Positions 25,150 to 33,263 of a stretch of DNA of 64,000 nt are shown here, one piece after another. How positions within the stretch are numbered: the first letter of the stretch is position 1; each line of letters begins with the position of its first letter. The notes beneath the pieces were generated by a model that was not told where the DNA came from, ran no database searches, and saw only the letters and a list, made by a program, of their open reading frames with translations. Source of the DNA: Bradyrhizobium guangzhouense (GTDB taxonomy: Bacteria; Pseudomonadota; Alphaproteobacteria; Rhizobiales; Xanthobacteraceae). The stretch is taken from positions 7,046,001-7,110,000 of the forward strand of contig NZ_CP030053.1 in assembly GCF_004114955.1 (NCBI RefSeq), written 5' to 3'. The position numbers and the translations under genes were made by a program.

Positions 25150-26760
25150 ATGATCGCAGCGAAATTCCAGACCTTTCTCATCCTGCTCGCGGTGCTGGCT
25201 GGCACCGCGCTGGTCGCACGGCGCTTCAACCTGGCGCCCGCCATCCTGCTGATGCTCTCGGGCGTCGGCCTTGCTTTCGTGCCGGGCATGCCGCCGGTCG
25301 AGCTGCCGCCGGAACTGGTGCTGCTGATGGTGCTGCCGCCGCTGATCTACTCGGCGAGCGTGGCGATGAGCTGGCGCGAGTTCAGGACCAATCTGCGCCC
25401 CATCGTGCTGCTCGCGGTCGGCGCCGTGATCTTCACGGCGGCGCTTGTTGCGACGGCGACGCATTACGTGATCGGCCTGCCCTGGAGCATCGGCTTCCTG
25501 CTGGGCGCCATCGTCGCGCCGCCCGACGTGGTGGCGCCGCTCGCGATCGCCCGGCGGCTGAACATGCCGCGCCGGCTGCTCGTCATCCTCGAGGGCGAAG
25601 GGCTCGCCAACGACGCGACCGCGCTGATCCTCTACCGCTTCGCGCTCGCCGCGATCATGGTCGGGCAATTCTCGCTGCCGATGGCGGCGGGCGAATTCGT
25701 CCTGATCGTCGCCGGCGAGATCGCGTTCGGCATCGGCGTCGGCTGGCTGTCGCTGCGCTTCCGCAAATGGTCGTGCGAGCCGCGGGTCGAACTGACGCTG
25801 TCGCTGATCACGCCCTACGTCTCCTATTGGCTGCCCGAACATGTCGGCGGCTCCGGCGTGATCGCGACCGTGGCCTGCGGCCTCTATGTCAGCTGGAACG
25901 GTCCGCTGCTGATCTCGGCCTCGACGCGCCTGCAGGGCATCTTCTTCTGGGACCTCATCATCTACCTGATCGAGGGCCTGCTGTTCCTGCTCACCGGCTT
26001 CCAGATGCGCGCGCTTTATGAGAAGTCGAAGGCATTCCCGCTCGACGACATCATGATCGCGACCGCGGTGGTCATGGCCGTCATCGTTCTGGCGCGCTTC
26101 GCCTGGCTCTACCCTGCGACCTATCTGCCTCGGATGCTGAGCAAATCGCTGCGCAGGCGCGATCCGTCGCCGCCCTGGCAATGGCCGTTCGCCCTCGCCT
26201 TCACCGGCGTGCGCGGCGCGGTGTCGCTGGCGGCCGCCCTTGCGCTGCCGTTCACGTTGCCCGGCGGCGAGGCCTTCCCCTATCGCGACCTGATCCTGTT
26301 CGTCGCCTTCGGCGTCATCTTCATCACGCTGATCGGCGTCGGCCTGACGCTGCCGCCGGTGGTGAGGTGGCTCGGCATCGCCGAAGCCGGCCGCGTCGAG
26401 CACGTCGCCGAGCATGAGGCCGAGATCTCGGCGCGGCGCCAGGCGCTCGACGCCGCGCTGAAATCGCTGGACGCGCTGACCGAGGAGAAAGAGGTGTCGG
26501 ACGAGGTGATGCGGCTGCTCCGCGCACGCCACGAAATCCGCGTCAACCAGCTTCCCGACTCGCTCGATCCCGCCCATCACGACGTCTCGGCCGCCGGCAC
26601 CGCGCTCACCCGCGACCTGATCGAAGCCGAGCGCAAATTCATCCATGATCTCCTGCGCGACGGGCAGATCACCGACGAGACGCGGCGCAGGATCGAACGC
26701 GATCTGGATCTGGAGGAGGCGAGCCTGGCAAACCGGGAATATCGCGGCGCGCCGCTGTAG
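25150..26760 (+). CDS. Na+/H+ antiporter, CPA1 type
   Basis: A 536-residue integral membrane protein with about 12 hydrophobic segments in the first 420 residues. CPA1 signatures include LLGAIVAPPDVVAPLAIAR, ILEGEGLANDATALILYRFAL (the N-D ion-binding pair) and GVRGAVSLAAALALPF. The last 115 residues are hydrophilic and helical (cytoplasmic regulation domain). It exchanges protons for sodium or another cation. It starts 49 bases after the beta-lactamase stop in the same orientation, so the two may be co-transcribed, although nothing functional links them. An inverted repeat follows. Confidence 0.9.
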   Translation: MIAAKFQTFLILLAVLAGTALVARRFNLAPAILLMLSGVGLAFVPGMPPVELPPELVLLMVLPPLIYSASVAMSWREFRTNLRPIVLLAVGAVIFTAALVATATHYVIGLPWSIGFLLGAIVAPPDVVAPLAIARRLNMPRRLLVILEGEGLANDATALILYRFALAAIMVGQFSLPMAAGEFVLIVAGEIAFGIGVGWLSLRFRKWSCEPRVELTLSLITPYVSYWLPEHVGGSGVIATVACGLYVSWNGPLLISASTRLQGIFFWDLIIYLIEGLLFLLTGFQMRALYEKSKAFPLDDIMIATAVVMAVIVLARFAWLYPATYLPRMLSKSLRRRDPSPPWQWPFALAFTGVRGAVSLAAALALPFTLPGGEAFPYRDLILFVAFGVIFITLIGVGLTLPPVVRWLGIAEAGRVEHVAEHEAEISARRQALDAALKSLDALTEEKEVSDEVMRLLRARHEIRVNQLPDSLDPAHHDVSAAGTALTRDLIEAERKFIHDLLRDGQITDETRRRIERDLDLEEASLANREYRGAPL

Positions 26761-26767
26761 CGATTTT

Positions 26768-26827
26768 CGTCATTGCGAGCGCCGCGAAGGAAAGATTCTG
26801 GATTGCTTCGCTGCGCTCGCAATGACG
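26768..26827. repeat. dispersed inverted repeat (CGTCATTGCGAG / CTCGCAATGACG family), short copy
   Basis: The outer arms cgtcattgcgag and ctcgcaatgacg are perfectly inverted; this copy lacks the first inner arm seen at 5971-6056 and 24110-24189. It lies between the convergent antiporter and amidase genes. Confidence 0.75.
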
Positions 26828-26849
26828 GTTGTTGAAACAGCGCGGCCAG

Positions 26850-27647
26850 CTACTGCTTCTCGCAATACGATCGCATCGCCCTCGTCACGGCCGCTGCAAT
26901 CAGCTCCCGTCGCTCCGGCGAGTTCATCGCCATCTCCTCGTCGCGGTTGATGATGGAGCCGGCTTCCAGCAGCACCGCGGCGCTGCGGGTCTGCGAGAGC
27001 ACGACGAGACCGTCATAGCGATAGACGCCGACATCCTTGTCGAGCAACGGATGCCGGTAACGACCCATCAGCGGCAGGGAGTATTGGGTGGCGTAGTGCA
27101 GGCCCTTGTCCTTCAGCTCCCGGCCCAGCAGCCTGGCGAAGGTGAGGCTGGCCGAGAAATGCGGGTTGCGCTCGGACACGAACAGGGAATGGCCGCTGAA
27201 GCGATCGCTGAAATAGCTCTTGGCGCCGTCGAATTCCCACTGCTCGAGCATCTTGTCCGGCACGGAATCGTGATGGACCGACAGGAAAAAATCCGCATGC
27301 GCTGAATTGGCCGTGCCGACGCGCTTGAGCAGGCTGGCCCTCGCCTTGCCGTCGGTCACCAGCACGCGGGTCGCGGCGAAGCCCGCCGACTTCAAGCGCT
27401 CTCCGATCAGCCGCGTCAGATACAGGTTGAAGCCGAACTCGACGTCGTTGCGGGCGCTGGTGGCTCCTTGCGATTCCGAGGTGTGTCCGACATCGAGGAT
27501 GATCCGGAATTTGTGGGGATCGCATGTCTCGGGCGCTGCAGGCTTGACGGTCGCTCGCGCGGCCGCCTCGCCATGGTCCGCCGGCAAGGCCACAAGCGCG
27601 ATCAGCGCAACGGCAATAGCGGCGGTGATGCGCCACGATATTGTCAC
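26850..27647 (-). CDS. N-acetylmuramoyl-L-alanine amidase (amidase_3 type)
   Basis: A 265-residue protein with an N-terminal signal or anchor (ITAAIAVALIALVALPA) and a zinc amidase domain. Zinc ligands are visible: H55 in LDVGHTSES, E70 in NDVEFGFN and the H-H-D of FFLSVHHDS. The catalytic glutamate is in LLEAGSIINRDEE. It should cleave the amide between muramic acid and L-alanine in periplasmic peptidoglycan. The GTG at 27647 is preceded by GGGAG and overlaps the TGA of the dioxygenase gene as GTGA, which I take as the start. An upstream in-frame extension lies wholly inside that gene. Confidence 0.86.
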   Translation of the reverse strand: MTISWRITAAIAVALIALVALPADHGEAAARATVKPAAPETCDPHKFRIILDVGHTSESQGATSARNDVEFGFNLYLTRLIGERLKSAGFAATRVLVTDGKARASLLKRVGTANSAHADFFLSVHHDSVPDKMLEQWEFDGAKSYFSDRFSGHSLFVSERNPHFSASLTFARLLGRELKDKGLHYATQYSLPLMGRYRHPLLDKDVGVYRYDGLVVLSQTRSAAVLLEAGSIINRDEEMAMNSPERRELIAAAVTRAMRSYCEKQ

Positions 27648-28540
27648 ACCGGTCGCTCCCCCTTCACCGTCACGCGCGTGCCCGAGCGCGTGTGCGGCCA
27701 GTAGTCCCACATCGCGCGGTGCTGGGTGCAGCGATTGTCCCAGAACGCGATGGCGTTCTCGCTCCAGCGGAAGCGGCACTGGAACAGCGGATTCTCGGCA
27801 TGCTGGTAGAGATAGGCCAGCATCGCGTCGCTCTCGTCGCGCGGGATGCCGTTGATGTGGCGGGTGAACCCGCGATTGACGTAGAGCGCCTTCTTGCCCG
27901 TCACCGGGTGCGTGCGCACCACCGGATGCTCGGCATTCGGATAGGACGGCCGGTCGGCAACGCCGTAATTGGCGTAGAGCCCGCGATAGATCGGCTCGCC
28001 GTCGTGCAGCGCGGTGAGGCCGTCGAGATAGGCCTTCATGCGGTCCGACAGCGCCTCATAAGCGGCATACATGTTGGCGAACAGCGTGTCGCCGCCGCGC
28101 GGCGGGCATTGCTTGATGTAGAGGATCGAACCCATCGGCGGCTCGAGATCGCAGGACACGTCGGAATGCCAGCCCTCGCCGTTGGCGCGCGGCGAGTTCT
28201 TGTCGGCGTAGATCTTCATCAGCGCAGGGTCTTCGTCCTCGTGCGGGGCCGCGGGATGAAAATGCAGCTCGCCGAACTTGCGGCCGAAGGCGAGGTGCTG
28301 CTTCGGCGTGATGGTCTGGTCGCGGAAGAAGATGACGAGGTTTTCGGCCAGCGCGCGATGGATCTCGTCCATCTGCTGGTTGGAGCCGCTATCGCCCTCG
28401 ACGAGCTTGCCGATGTCGACACCGGAGATTTCCGCGCCGATGATGGGGGTGAGCTTTTCGACCGCAATGGTCTCGTAAGGCGCGCCGTCGTCGGCCGCGT
28501 GGCGATAGCGCGGACCCTGCTTGCCGGCGAGTGAGCTCAT
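27644..28540 (-). CDS. TauD/TfdA-family Fe(II)/2-oxoglutarate dioxygenase
   Basis: A 298-residue enzyme with the family facial triad: H-x-D in GEGWHSDVSC, and a distal histidine and 2-oxoglutarate-binding arginine in CTQHRAMWDYWPHTRSGTRV. The N-terminus (IGAEISGVDIGKLVE) is typical of taurine or sulfonate dioxygenases. Substrates in this family include taurine, alkyl sulfates and 2,4-D-like compounds; the substrate here is unknown, although a sulfonate-type ABC transporter is encoded about 20 kb away. The stop overlaps the amidase start by 4 bases, so the two are translationally coupled. The start at 28540 follows a CGGGAGAATCGCC ribosome-binding region. Confidence 0.88.
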   Translation of the reverse strand: MSSLAGKQGPRYRHAADDGAPYETIAVEKLTPIIGAEISGVDIGKLVEGDSGSNQQMDEIHRALAENLVIFFRDQTITPKQHLAFGRKFGELHFHPAAPHEDEDPALMKIYADKNSPRANGEGWHSDVSCDLEPPMGSILYIKQCPPRGGDTLFANMYAAYEALSDRMKAYLDGLTALHDGEPIYRGLYANYGVADRPSYPNAEHPVVRTHPVTGKKALYVNRGFTRHINGIPRDESDAMLAYLYQHAENPLFQCRFRWSENAIAFWDNRCTQHRAMWDYWPHTRSGTRVTVKGERPV

Positions 28541-28583
28541 GGCGATTCTCCCGATCGTCTTGATTGGGAGACATCGTAGCAAT

Positions 28584-28665
28584 GTAGGACGGGTTAGCGA
28601 AGCGTAACCCGCCACTTCGCGCGCGCAAAAAATAAGGCGGGTTACGCTACGCTAACCCGCCCTAC
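28584..28665. repeat. dispersed inverted repeat (GTAGGACGGGTTAG / CTAACCCGCCCTAC)
   Basis: The outer arms gtaggacgggttagcg and cgctaacccgccctac are inverted, with an inner pair aagcgtaacccgcc and ggcgggttacgct. It is of the same family as 3786-3874 and 12975-13061 and lies between the dioxygenase promoter and ispG's end. Confidence 0.8.
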
Positions 28666-28687
28666 GATTTCGATGTTATGGAGAGAC

Positions 28688-29974
28688 CTACTCCGCCGCC
28701 GGCGCCTTGGCGCCCTGGCCGTAGCGCTGGTCGATGTAGTCGATCACCAGCGCCTTGAAGTCGGCGGAGATCGTGGGCCCGCGCAGCGTGCGGAACTTCT
28801 TGCCGTCGACGAACACGGGCGCGGCCGGCGCTTCGCCGGTGCCGGGCAGGGAGATGCCGATATTGGCGTGCTTGGATTCGCCGGGGCCATTGACGATGCA
28901 GCCCATCACCGCGACGTTGAGCTCCTCGACGCCGGGATATTTGCTCTTCCAGTTCGGCATCTCGTCGCGGATGAAATCCTGGATCGAGCGCGCCAGCTCC
29001 TGGAACGTGGTCGAGGTGGTGCGGCCGCAGCCGGGGCAGGCCGCAACCAGCGGCACGAAGGTGCGGAAGCCCATGGTCTGCAACAGCTCCTGGCCGACCT
29101 GCACCTCGCGGGTGCGATCGCCACCGGGCTCCGGCGTCAGCGAGATGCGGATGGTGTCGCCAATGCCCTGCTGCAAGAGGATACCGAGCGCGGCGGACGA
29201 GGCCACGATGCCCTTCGAGCCCATGCCGGCTTCGGTGAGTCCGAGATGGATGGCGTAGTCGGAACGGCTGGCGAGATCCTGATAGACCGCGATGAGGTCC
29301 TGCACCGCCGAGACTTTTGCCGAGAGGATGATACGGTCCTTGGGCATGCCGAGCTCTTCGGCGCGCGCGGCCGAGAGCAGCGCGGACTGCACCATCGCCT
29401 CGCGCGTCACCGCGCGCACGTCGCGCGGATTGGCGGAGGCGGCGTTCTCGTCCATCAGCTTGGTCAGCAGCTCCTGGTCGAGCGAGCCCCAATTGGCGCC
29501 GATGCGCACCGGCTTGTTGTTCTTGTTCGCGATCTCGATGATGTCGGCGAACTGGGTGTCGCGCTTGTCCTTGAAGCCGACATTGCCCGGATTGATGCGG
29601 TACTTCGCCAGCGCCTCGGCGCAGGCCGGATAGGCCGCGAGCAGCTTGTGGCCGATATAGTGGAAGTCGCCGATCAAGGGCGTGGTAATGCCGCGCTTGG
29701 CGAGGCCATCGCGGATGTGCGGGACGGCAGCAGCGGCCTCCTCGCGGTCCACGGTGATGCGGACCATTTCGGAGCCGGCGCGCGCGAGCGCTGCGACCTG
29801 GGCGATGGTGCCGTCGATGTCGGCGGTGTCGGTGTTGGTCATCGACTGCACGACGATCGGCGCGCCGCCGCCCACGGCGACGTTGCCCACCTTCACCTGG
29901 GTGGTCTTGTGCCGGGGCGCGGGGCCCGCGAGGTCGGAATCGAGGAGGTTTTCGAGCTTGTTCATGGGGTCCAA
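28688..29974 (-). CDS. ispG: 4-hydroxy-3-methylbut-2-en-1-yl diphosphate synthase (flavodoxin)
   Basis: IspG (GcpE) catalyses the penultimate step of the methylerythritol phosphate pathway, reducing the cyclodiphosphate MEcPP with a [4Fe-4S] cluster. The 428-residue protein has the N-terminal TIM-barrel signature [20 protein letters not shown], and the C-terminal cluster cysteines in [11 protein letters not shown] and [11 protein letters not shown]. It is the last gene of a probable zur-EamA-ispG unit, with only 3 bases after the transporter stop. The products feed the farnesyl diphosphate synthase also encoded in this window. Confidence 0.95.
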   Translation of the reverse strand: MDPMNKLENLLDSDLAGPAPRHKTTQVKVGNVAVGGGAPIVVQSMTNTDTADIDGTIAQVAALARAGSEMVRITVDREEAAAAVPHIRDGLAKRGITTPLIGDFHYIGHKLLAAYPACAEALAKYRINPGNVGFKDKRDTQFADIIEIANKNNKPVRIGANWGSLDQELLTKLMDENAASANPRDVRAVTREAMVQSALLSAARAEELGMPKDRIILSAKVSAVQDLIAVYQDLASRSDYAIHLGLTEAGMGSKGIVASSAALGILLQQGIGDTIRISLTPEPGGDRTREVQVGQELLQTMGFRTFVPLVAACPGCGRTTSTTFQELARSIQDFIRDEMPNWKSKYPGVEELNVAVMGCIVNGPGESKHANIGISLPGTGEAPAAPVFVDGKKFRTLRGPTISADFKALVIDYIDQRYGQGAKAPAAE

Positions 29975-29977
29975 ATA

Positions 29978-30931
29978 TCAGGTTTTGGTGACGTTCAGCA
30001 ATGCATCAGCTGGCGCCGCAGCACTTTGGCTCGGACGGTTAACCAGGAAAAGCCCAGCAATTACAAGGACGGCTGCCGCCCCGAAAGCCAGGCTCAGGGT
30101 GTCGTGCATGATGAAATAGCTACCCACCACGCCAAACAAAGGGGTGATGAAGGTAAAAGCCGACAATTTGCTGGCCGAGTAGGCCTTCACCAGCGCGAAC
30201 CAAAGCGTGAACGTGGTTCCCACCACCCAGATCGCCTGGAAGGCCAGAAGGGCAAACGACAGCGGCGACGGGGTATGGGTGATGGACTCCCCTGATATCC
30301 AGGCGGCCGTCCCCAGAATCGGGATCGAGGTCGCGACCTGGTAGCCAAGCGCCTTCTCCGGTGCAGCAAAGCGCAGCCGCGTGCCTTTGGCGACCAGCGT
30401 GGTCGCGGCCCAGAGCGACGCGCCGCCGACGATCATGAGATCGCCGAGCAGAACGTGCGCATCCACATTGGCCTGCGGCACGCCGATCGCGAGCGCGACG
30501 CCGGCGAAACTCACGGCGAGGCCCAGCCATTGCGTGCCGCCAAGCCGCTCGCCGAGCATCTGGTAGGAGCCGAGCGCGACGAAGAACGGCGCGGTGTAGA
30601 GAAACACCACCGCGCGGGAGGCCGAGGTCAGGCGCAGACCCTGGAAGATCAGCACGAATTCGATGCCGAACATCAACCCTGCGATCAGGCCGGGCTTCCA
30701 GGTGTCGTCATTCTCGAAGAATTTGACGCCGCGAAACGTGCCGATCAGGAACAGCACCGGCAGCGCCCCCATCGAGCGGATCATGGCCTGCAGCATCGGC
30801 GGCACATCCGGCAGCACCAGCTTCACCGCGATCTGGTTGAAACCCCAGGTCAGGCACAGCATGAGCATCAGGGCGATGGCACCGGCACTGAGGGGGCGGC
30901 CGGCGGACGGAATGGCTTCGGTTGCGGACAT
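29978..30931 (-). CDS. EamA/DMT-superfamily transporter
   Basis: A 317-residue membrane protein with two EamA repeats and about ten hydrophobic segments. Family features include LMLCLTWGFNQIAVKL at the start and SAFTFITPLFGVVGSYFIMHDTLSLAFG in the second repeat. Such proteins mostly export metabolites or amino acids; the substrate is unknown. The ATG at 30931 follows GGGAAGAC. An alternative ATG at 30985 would overlap zur. The tight link to ispG (3 bases) and its position after zur suggest one operon. Confidence 0.85.
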   Translation of the reverse strand: MSATEAIPSAGRPLSAGAIALMLMLCLTWGFNQIAVKLVLPDVPPMLQAMIRSMGALPVLFLIGTFRGVKFFENDDTWKPGLIAGLMFGIEFVLIFQGLRLTSASRAVVFLYTAPFFVALGSYQMLGERLGGTQWLGLAVSFAGVALAIGVPQANVDAHVLLGDLMIVGGASLWAATTLVAKGTRLRFAAPEKALGYQVATSIPILGTAAWISGESITHTPSPLSFALLAFQAIWVVGTTFTLWFALVKAYSASKLSAFTFITPLFGVVGSYFIMHDTLSLAFGAAAVLVIAGLFLVNRPSQSAAAPADALLNVTKT

Positions 30932-30966
30932 GTCTTCCCGGGATCCGGCTTTGCGCCGTTGTTGCT

Positions 30967-31461
30967 TTAAGAATTCTTCTGGCAATGGATACAGACGCCG
31001 GTGATCTCCACCACGGACAGCTTTGGCGCAAAACCCGACGCCCGCGCCGCGGTGTTGAGTTCCCTGGCAAAGGACCCCGACGGAATCTCGCCGACCAGGC
31101 TGCAGCGCTCGCAGATCAGGAACGCCACCGCCGAGGTCGAATCGTGGTCATGGGCGGCGCAGGCGAGATAGGCGTTGCGGCTTTCGATGCGGTGCACGAG
31201 ACCGTTCGCCATCAGGAAATCGAGGGCACGATAGACGGTGATCGGCGCCGGCCGCGGCATCGATTTGGCAAGCTCGTCGATCACTTCATAAGCGCCGAGC
31301 GGGCGATGGCTGGAGAGCAAGGCACCCAGCACCTGGCGGCGGATCGGCGTGAATTTCTGCGCGCGAGCCTCGCAAACCGCTTCCGCATGCGCCAGCGCGT
31401 CCGCGGTGCAGCGGCCGTGATCGTGGTCGGGCGTCGGAAAGGCCGGGTTTGCGAGGGTCAT
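30967..31461 (-). CDS. zur: Fur-family zinc uptake regulator, Zur type
   Basis: A 164-residue Fur-superfamily repressor. The winged helix includes FTPIRRQVLGALLSSHRPLGAYEVI and PAPITVYRALDFLMANGLVHRIES, which resemble Zur more than Fur. The structural zinc site is C-E-R-C (FLICERCSLVGE) and C-I-H-C near the C-terminus. A histidine/cysteine-rich N-terminus (PDHDHGRC) precedes the fold. With zinc bound it should repress zinc-acquisition genes. No znuABC genes are seen nearby. It leads the run towards EamA and ispG, and starts opposite the MarR gene with a 156-base divergent region between. Confidence 0.85.
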   Translation of the reverse strand: MTLANPAFPTPDHDHGRCTADALAHAEAVCEARAQKFTPIRRQVLGALLSSHRPLGAYEVIDELAKSMPRPAPITVYRALDFLMANGLVHRIESRNAYLACAAHDHDSTSAVAFLICERCSLVGEIPSGSFARELNTAARASGFAPKLSVVEITGVCIHCQKNS

Positions 31462-31574
31462 CCGGCCTGCCTTCTAGCATTTCGGCCGGGGAACCCAAAG
31501 CACGACCGGCGGGGCGGCGGTCAGCCATGCTTTTGCTGCGGGACAGCACCGCGTTAACCCGCCATGAAATAATC

Positions 31575-31603
31575 ATAAGCTTGCTTATTATATCCTAGCT
31601 TAT
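31575..31603. promoter_or_regulatory. operator-like repeats upstream of the MarR gene
   Basis: A perfect 6-2-6 palindrome, ataagc-tt-gcttat, lies at 31575-31588, and a third gcttat half-site is at 31598-31603, just before the ribosome-binding site. The stretch is unusually AT-rich for the window. It probably binds the MarR protein encoded immediately downstream and controls the efflux operon. Confidence 0.7.
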
Positions 31604-31617
31604 TGGAGACCAAGCTC

Positions 31618-32103
31618 ATGACCCGCGGGTCGTCTGTCGACCAGAATTTCCTGTTCACGCTCGGCGAGCTGTACCGGCTCTTGCGCGTCTATGCCGACAA
31701 GGAAGCCTCGCGCTTCGGCATCACCCGCGCGCAATGGGCTGTCCTGGCCAAAGTCGAGCGCAGCGAGGGCATGAAGCAATCGGAGCTCGCCGAGCTCCTG
31801 GAGATGCAGCCGATCACGCTCACGCGCCTGATCGACAAGCTCTGCGACAACGACTGGATCGAGCGTCGCAGCGACGCCTCGGACCGCCGCGTCAAGCGCC
31901 TTTATCTGAGGAAGGCCGGCCGCGCCCTGCTCGGCAAGATGAGCGGGCTCAAATCCGAGCTGACCGCGAATGCGCTCGACGGCATCAGCCCGGCGGACGC
32001 CCATCGTCTCCTCACCCAACTCGAAACCATCAAAGAAAACGTGCGTAACGCGATCCAGACCTCCGGCGCGGAACAAGCACGTAAGGAGCAGCGCTATGGC
32101 TGA
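31618..32103 (+). CDS. MarR-family transcriptional regulator of an efflux operon
   Basis: A 161-residue winged-helix repressor. MarR features: N-terminal dimerisation helices (FTLGELYRLLRVYADKEASRFG), the recognition helix region MKQSELAELLEMQPITLTRLIDKL, and the wing WIERRSDASDRRVKRLYL. It is preceded by a palindromic operator and overlaps the membrane-fusion-protein gene by 8 bases. It should therefore repress its own operon and be released by a small hydrophobic compound. A TTG at 31603 is an alternative start; the ATG at 31618 has a TTGGAG ribosome-binding site. Confidence 0.9.
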   Translation: MTRGSSVDQNFLFTLGELYRLLRVYADKEASRFGITRAQWAVLAKVERSEGMKQSELAELLEMQPITLTRLIDKLCDNDWIERRSDASDRRVKRLYLRKAGRALLGKMSGLKSELTANALDGISPADAHRLLTQLETIKENVRNAIQTSGAEQARKEQRYG

Positions 32104-33259
32104 ACAAGTCCTCAAATTCCAGCCCGAGCAGAAGATCGACAGCGGCAAGCCGACCAAGAAGGCCGGCACCGATCCGCGCCGCCGCTTTGTCGCGGGCTTG
32201 CGCCGCTATCGCCGCTTTCTGCTGATGGTGGTGCTGCCGATCGTGGCCGTCGTCGCCGGCCTCGCCCTCTATCTCAATGGCGGCCGCTATGTCGGCACCG
32301 ACGATGCCTATGTCGGCGCGCAGAAGGTGCTGGTGACGCCCGACATCTCCGGCAAGATCCAGAAGGTGGTCGTGAAGGAGGGCCAGTCGGTCGCGAAGGG
32401 CGACGAGCTGTTCGAGATCGATCCCGTGCCGTTCCGTCTCGCAGTCGACGAAGCCAAGGCGCAACTCGCCCAGGCGCAGACGACCTATGACAATCTCATC
32501 GCCAACATCAAGATCTACGGTGACATGCTCGATCTCGCCCAGCAGGGCGTCGACCTGAAAAAACGCGACGTCGAGCGCAAACAGGCGCTGGTGAAGAACA
32601 GCTTCGGCTCGCAGCTCGACCTCGACAACGCCTCGAACGCGCTGGTCACCGCAGGCGCGCAGGCGCAGTTCATCAAGCAGCAGCTCTCCAACGCCAAGAC
32701 GCAATTGCTCGGCAATCCCCAGCTGCCGCTGGAACAGTTCCCGCCTTACGTCCAGGCAAAAGCCAAGCTCGAAGACACCCAGCGCAATCTCGATCACACC
32801 CTGCTGCGCGCGCCGATGGACGGCATCGCGACTCAGGTGGATCAGATCCAGCTCGGCCGCTTCGTCGCGGCCGGAACGCCGGTGTTCTCCATCATCGACG
32901 TCGCCCATCCCTGGGTCGACGCCAATCCGAAGGAGAGCGATCTCACCTACGTCACCGAAGGCCAGAATGTAACCCTCGAGGTCGACGCGTTCCCGAACCA
33001 CGTCTTCAAGGGCAAGATCAGCTCGCTCTCGCCCGGCACCGGCGCGCAATTCGCGATCCTGCCGCCGCAGAACGCCACCGGCAATTTCGTCAAGGTGGTG
33101 CAGCGCGTGCCGATCCGCATCTATTTCGACGAGAGCGACAAATACGTGAAGAAGCTGAAGGCCGGCATGAGCGTCTATGCCAGCATCGACACCGGCCATA
33201 AGCGTTCGCTCGCCGGCCTGCTCGGCCTGTCGGCCACCGCGGGTCAGGACAAGGACTAA
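32096..33259 (+). CDS. emrA: HlyD/EmrA-family membrane fusion protein
   Basis: A 387-residue periplasmic adaptor. A cytoplasmic N-terminus is followed by one membrane anchor (FLLMVVLPIVAVVAGLALYL, residues 40-60). The lipoyl-like half-motifs are TPDISGKIQKVVVKEGQSV and APMDGIATQVDQIQLGRFV, and a coiled-coil hairpin lies between them. The C-terminal barrel contains the HlyD signature VPIRIYFDES. It pairs with the DHA2 transporter encoded 4 bases downstream, to push substrates through an outer membrane channel encoded elsewhere. The start overlaps the MarR stop, with a GGAG ribosome-binding site. The gene symbol is by analogy to EmrA. Confidence 0.9.
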   Translation: MAEQVLKFQPEQKIDSGKPTKKAGTDPRRRFVAGLRRYRRFLLMVVLPIVAVVAGLALYLNGGRYVGTDDAYVGAQKVLVTPDISGKIQKVVVKEGQSVAKGDELFEIDPVPFRLAVDEAKAQLAQAQTTYDNLIANIKIYGDMLDLAQQGVDLKKRDVERKQALVKNSFGSQLDLDNASNALVTAGAQAQFIKQQLSNAKTQLLGNPQLPLEQFPPYVQAKAKLEDTQRNLDHTLLRAPMDGIATQVDQIQLGRFVAAGTPVFSIIDVAHPWVDANPKESDLTYVTEGQNVTLEVDAFPNHVFKGKISSLSPGTGAQFAILPPQNATGNFVKVVQRVPIRIYFDESDKYVKKLKAGMSVYASIDTGHKRSLAGLLGLSATAGQDKD

Positions 33260-33263
33260 GCCG

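Noticed and set aside
24850..26646. Minus-strand ORF of 598 codons opposite the antiporter gene
   Set aside because: Rich in Arg/Gln/Asp/His repeats typical of antisense frames; it also runs across the end of the beta-lactamase gene, and both real genes have strong motifs on the other strand.
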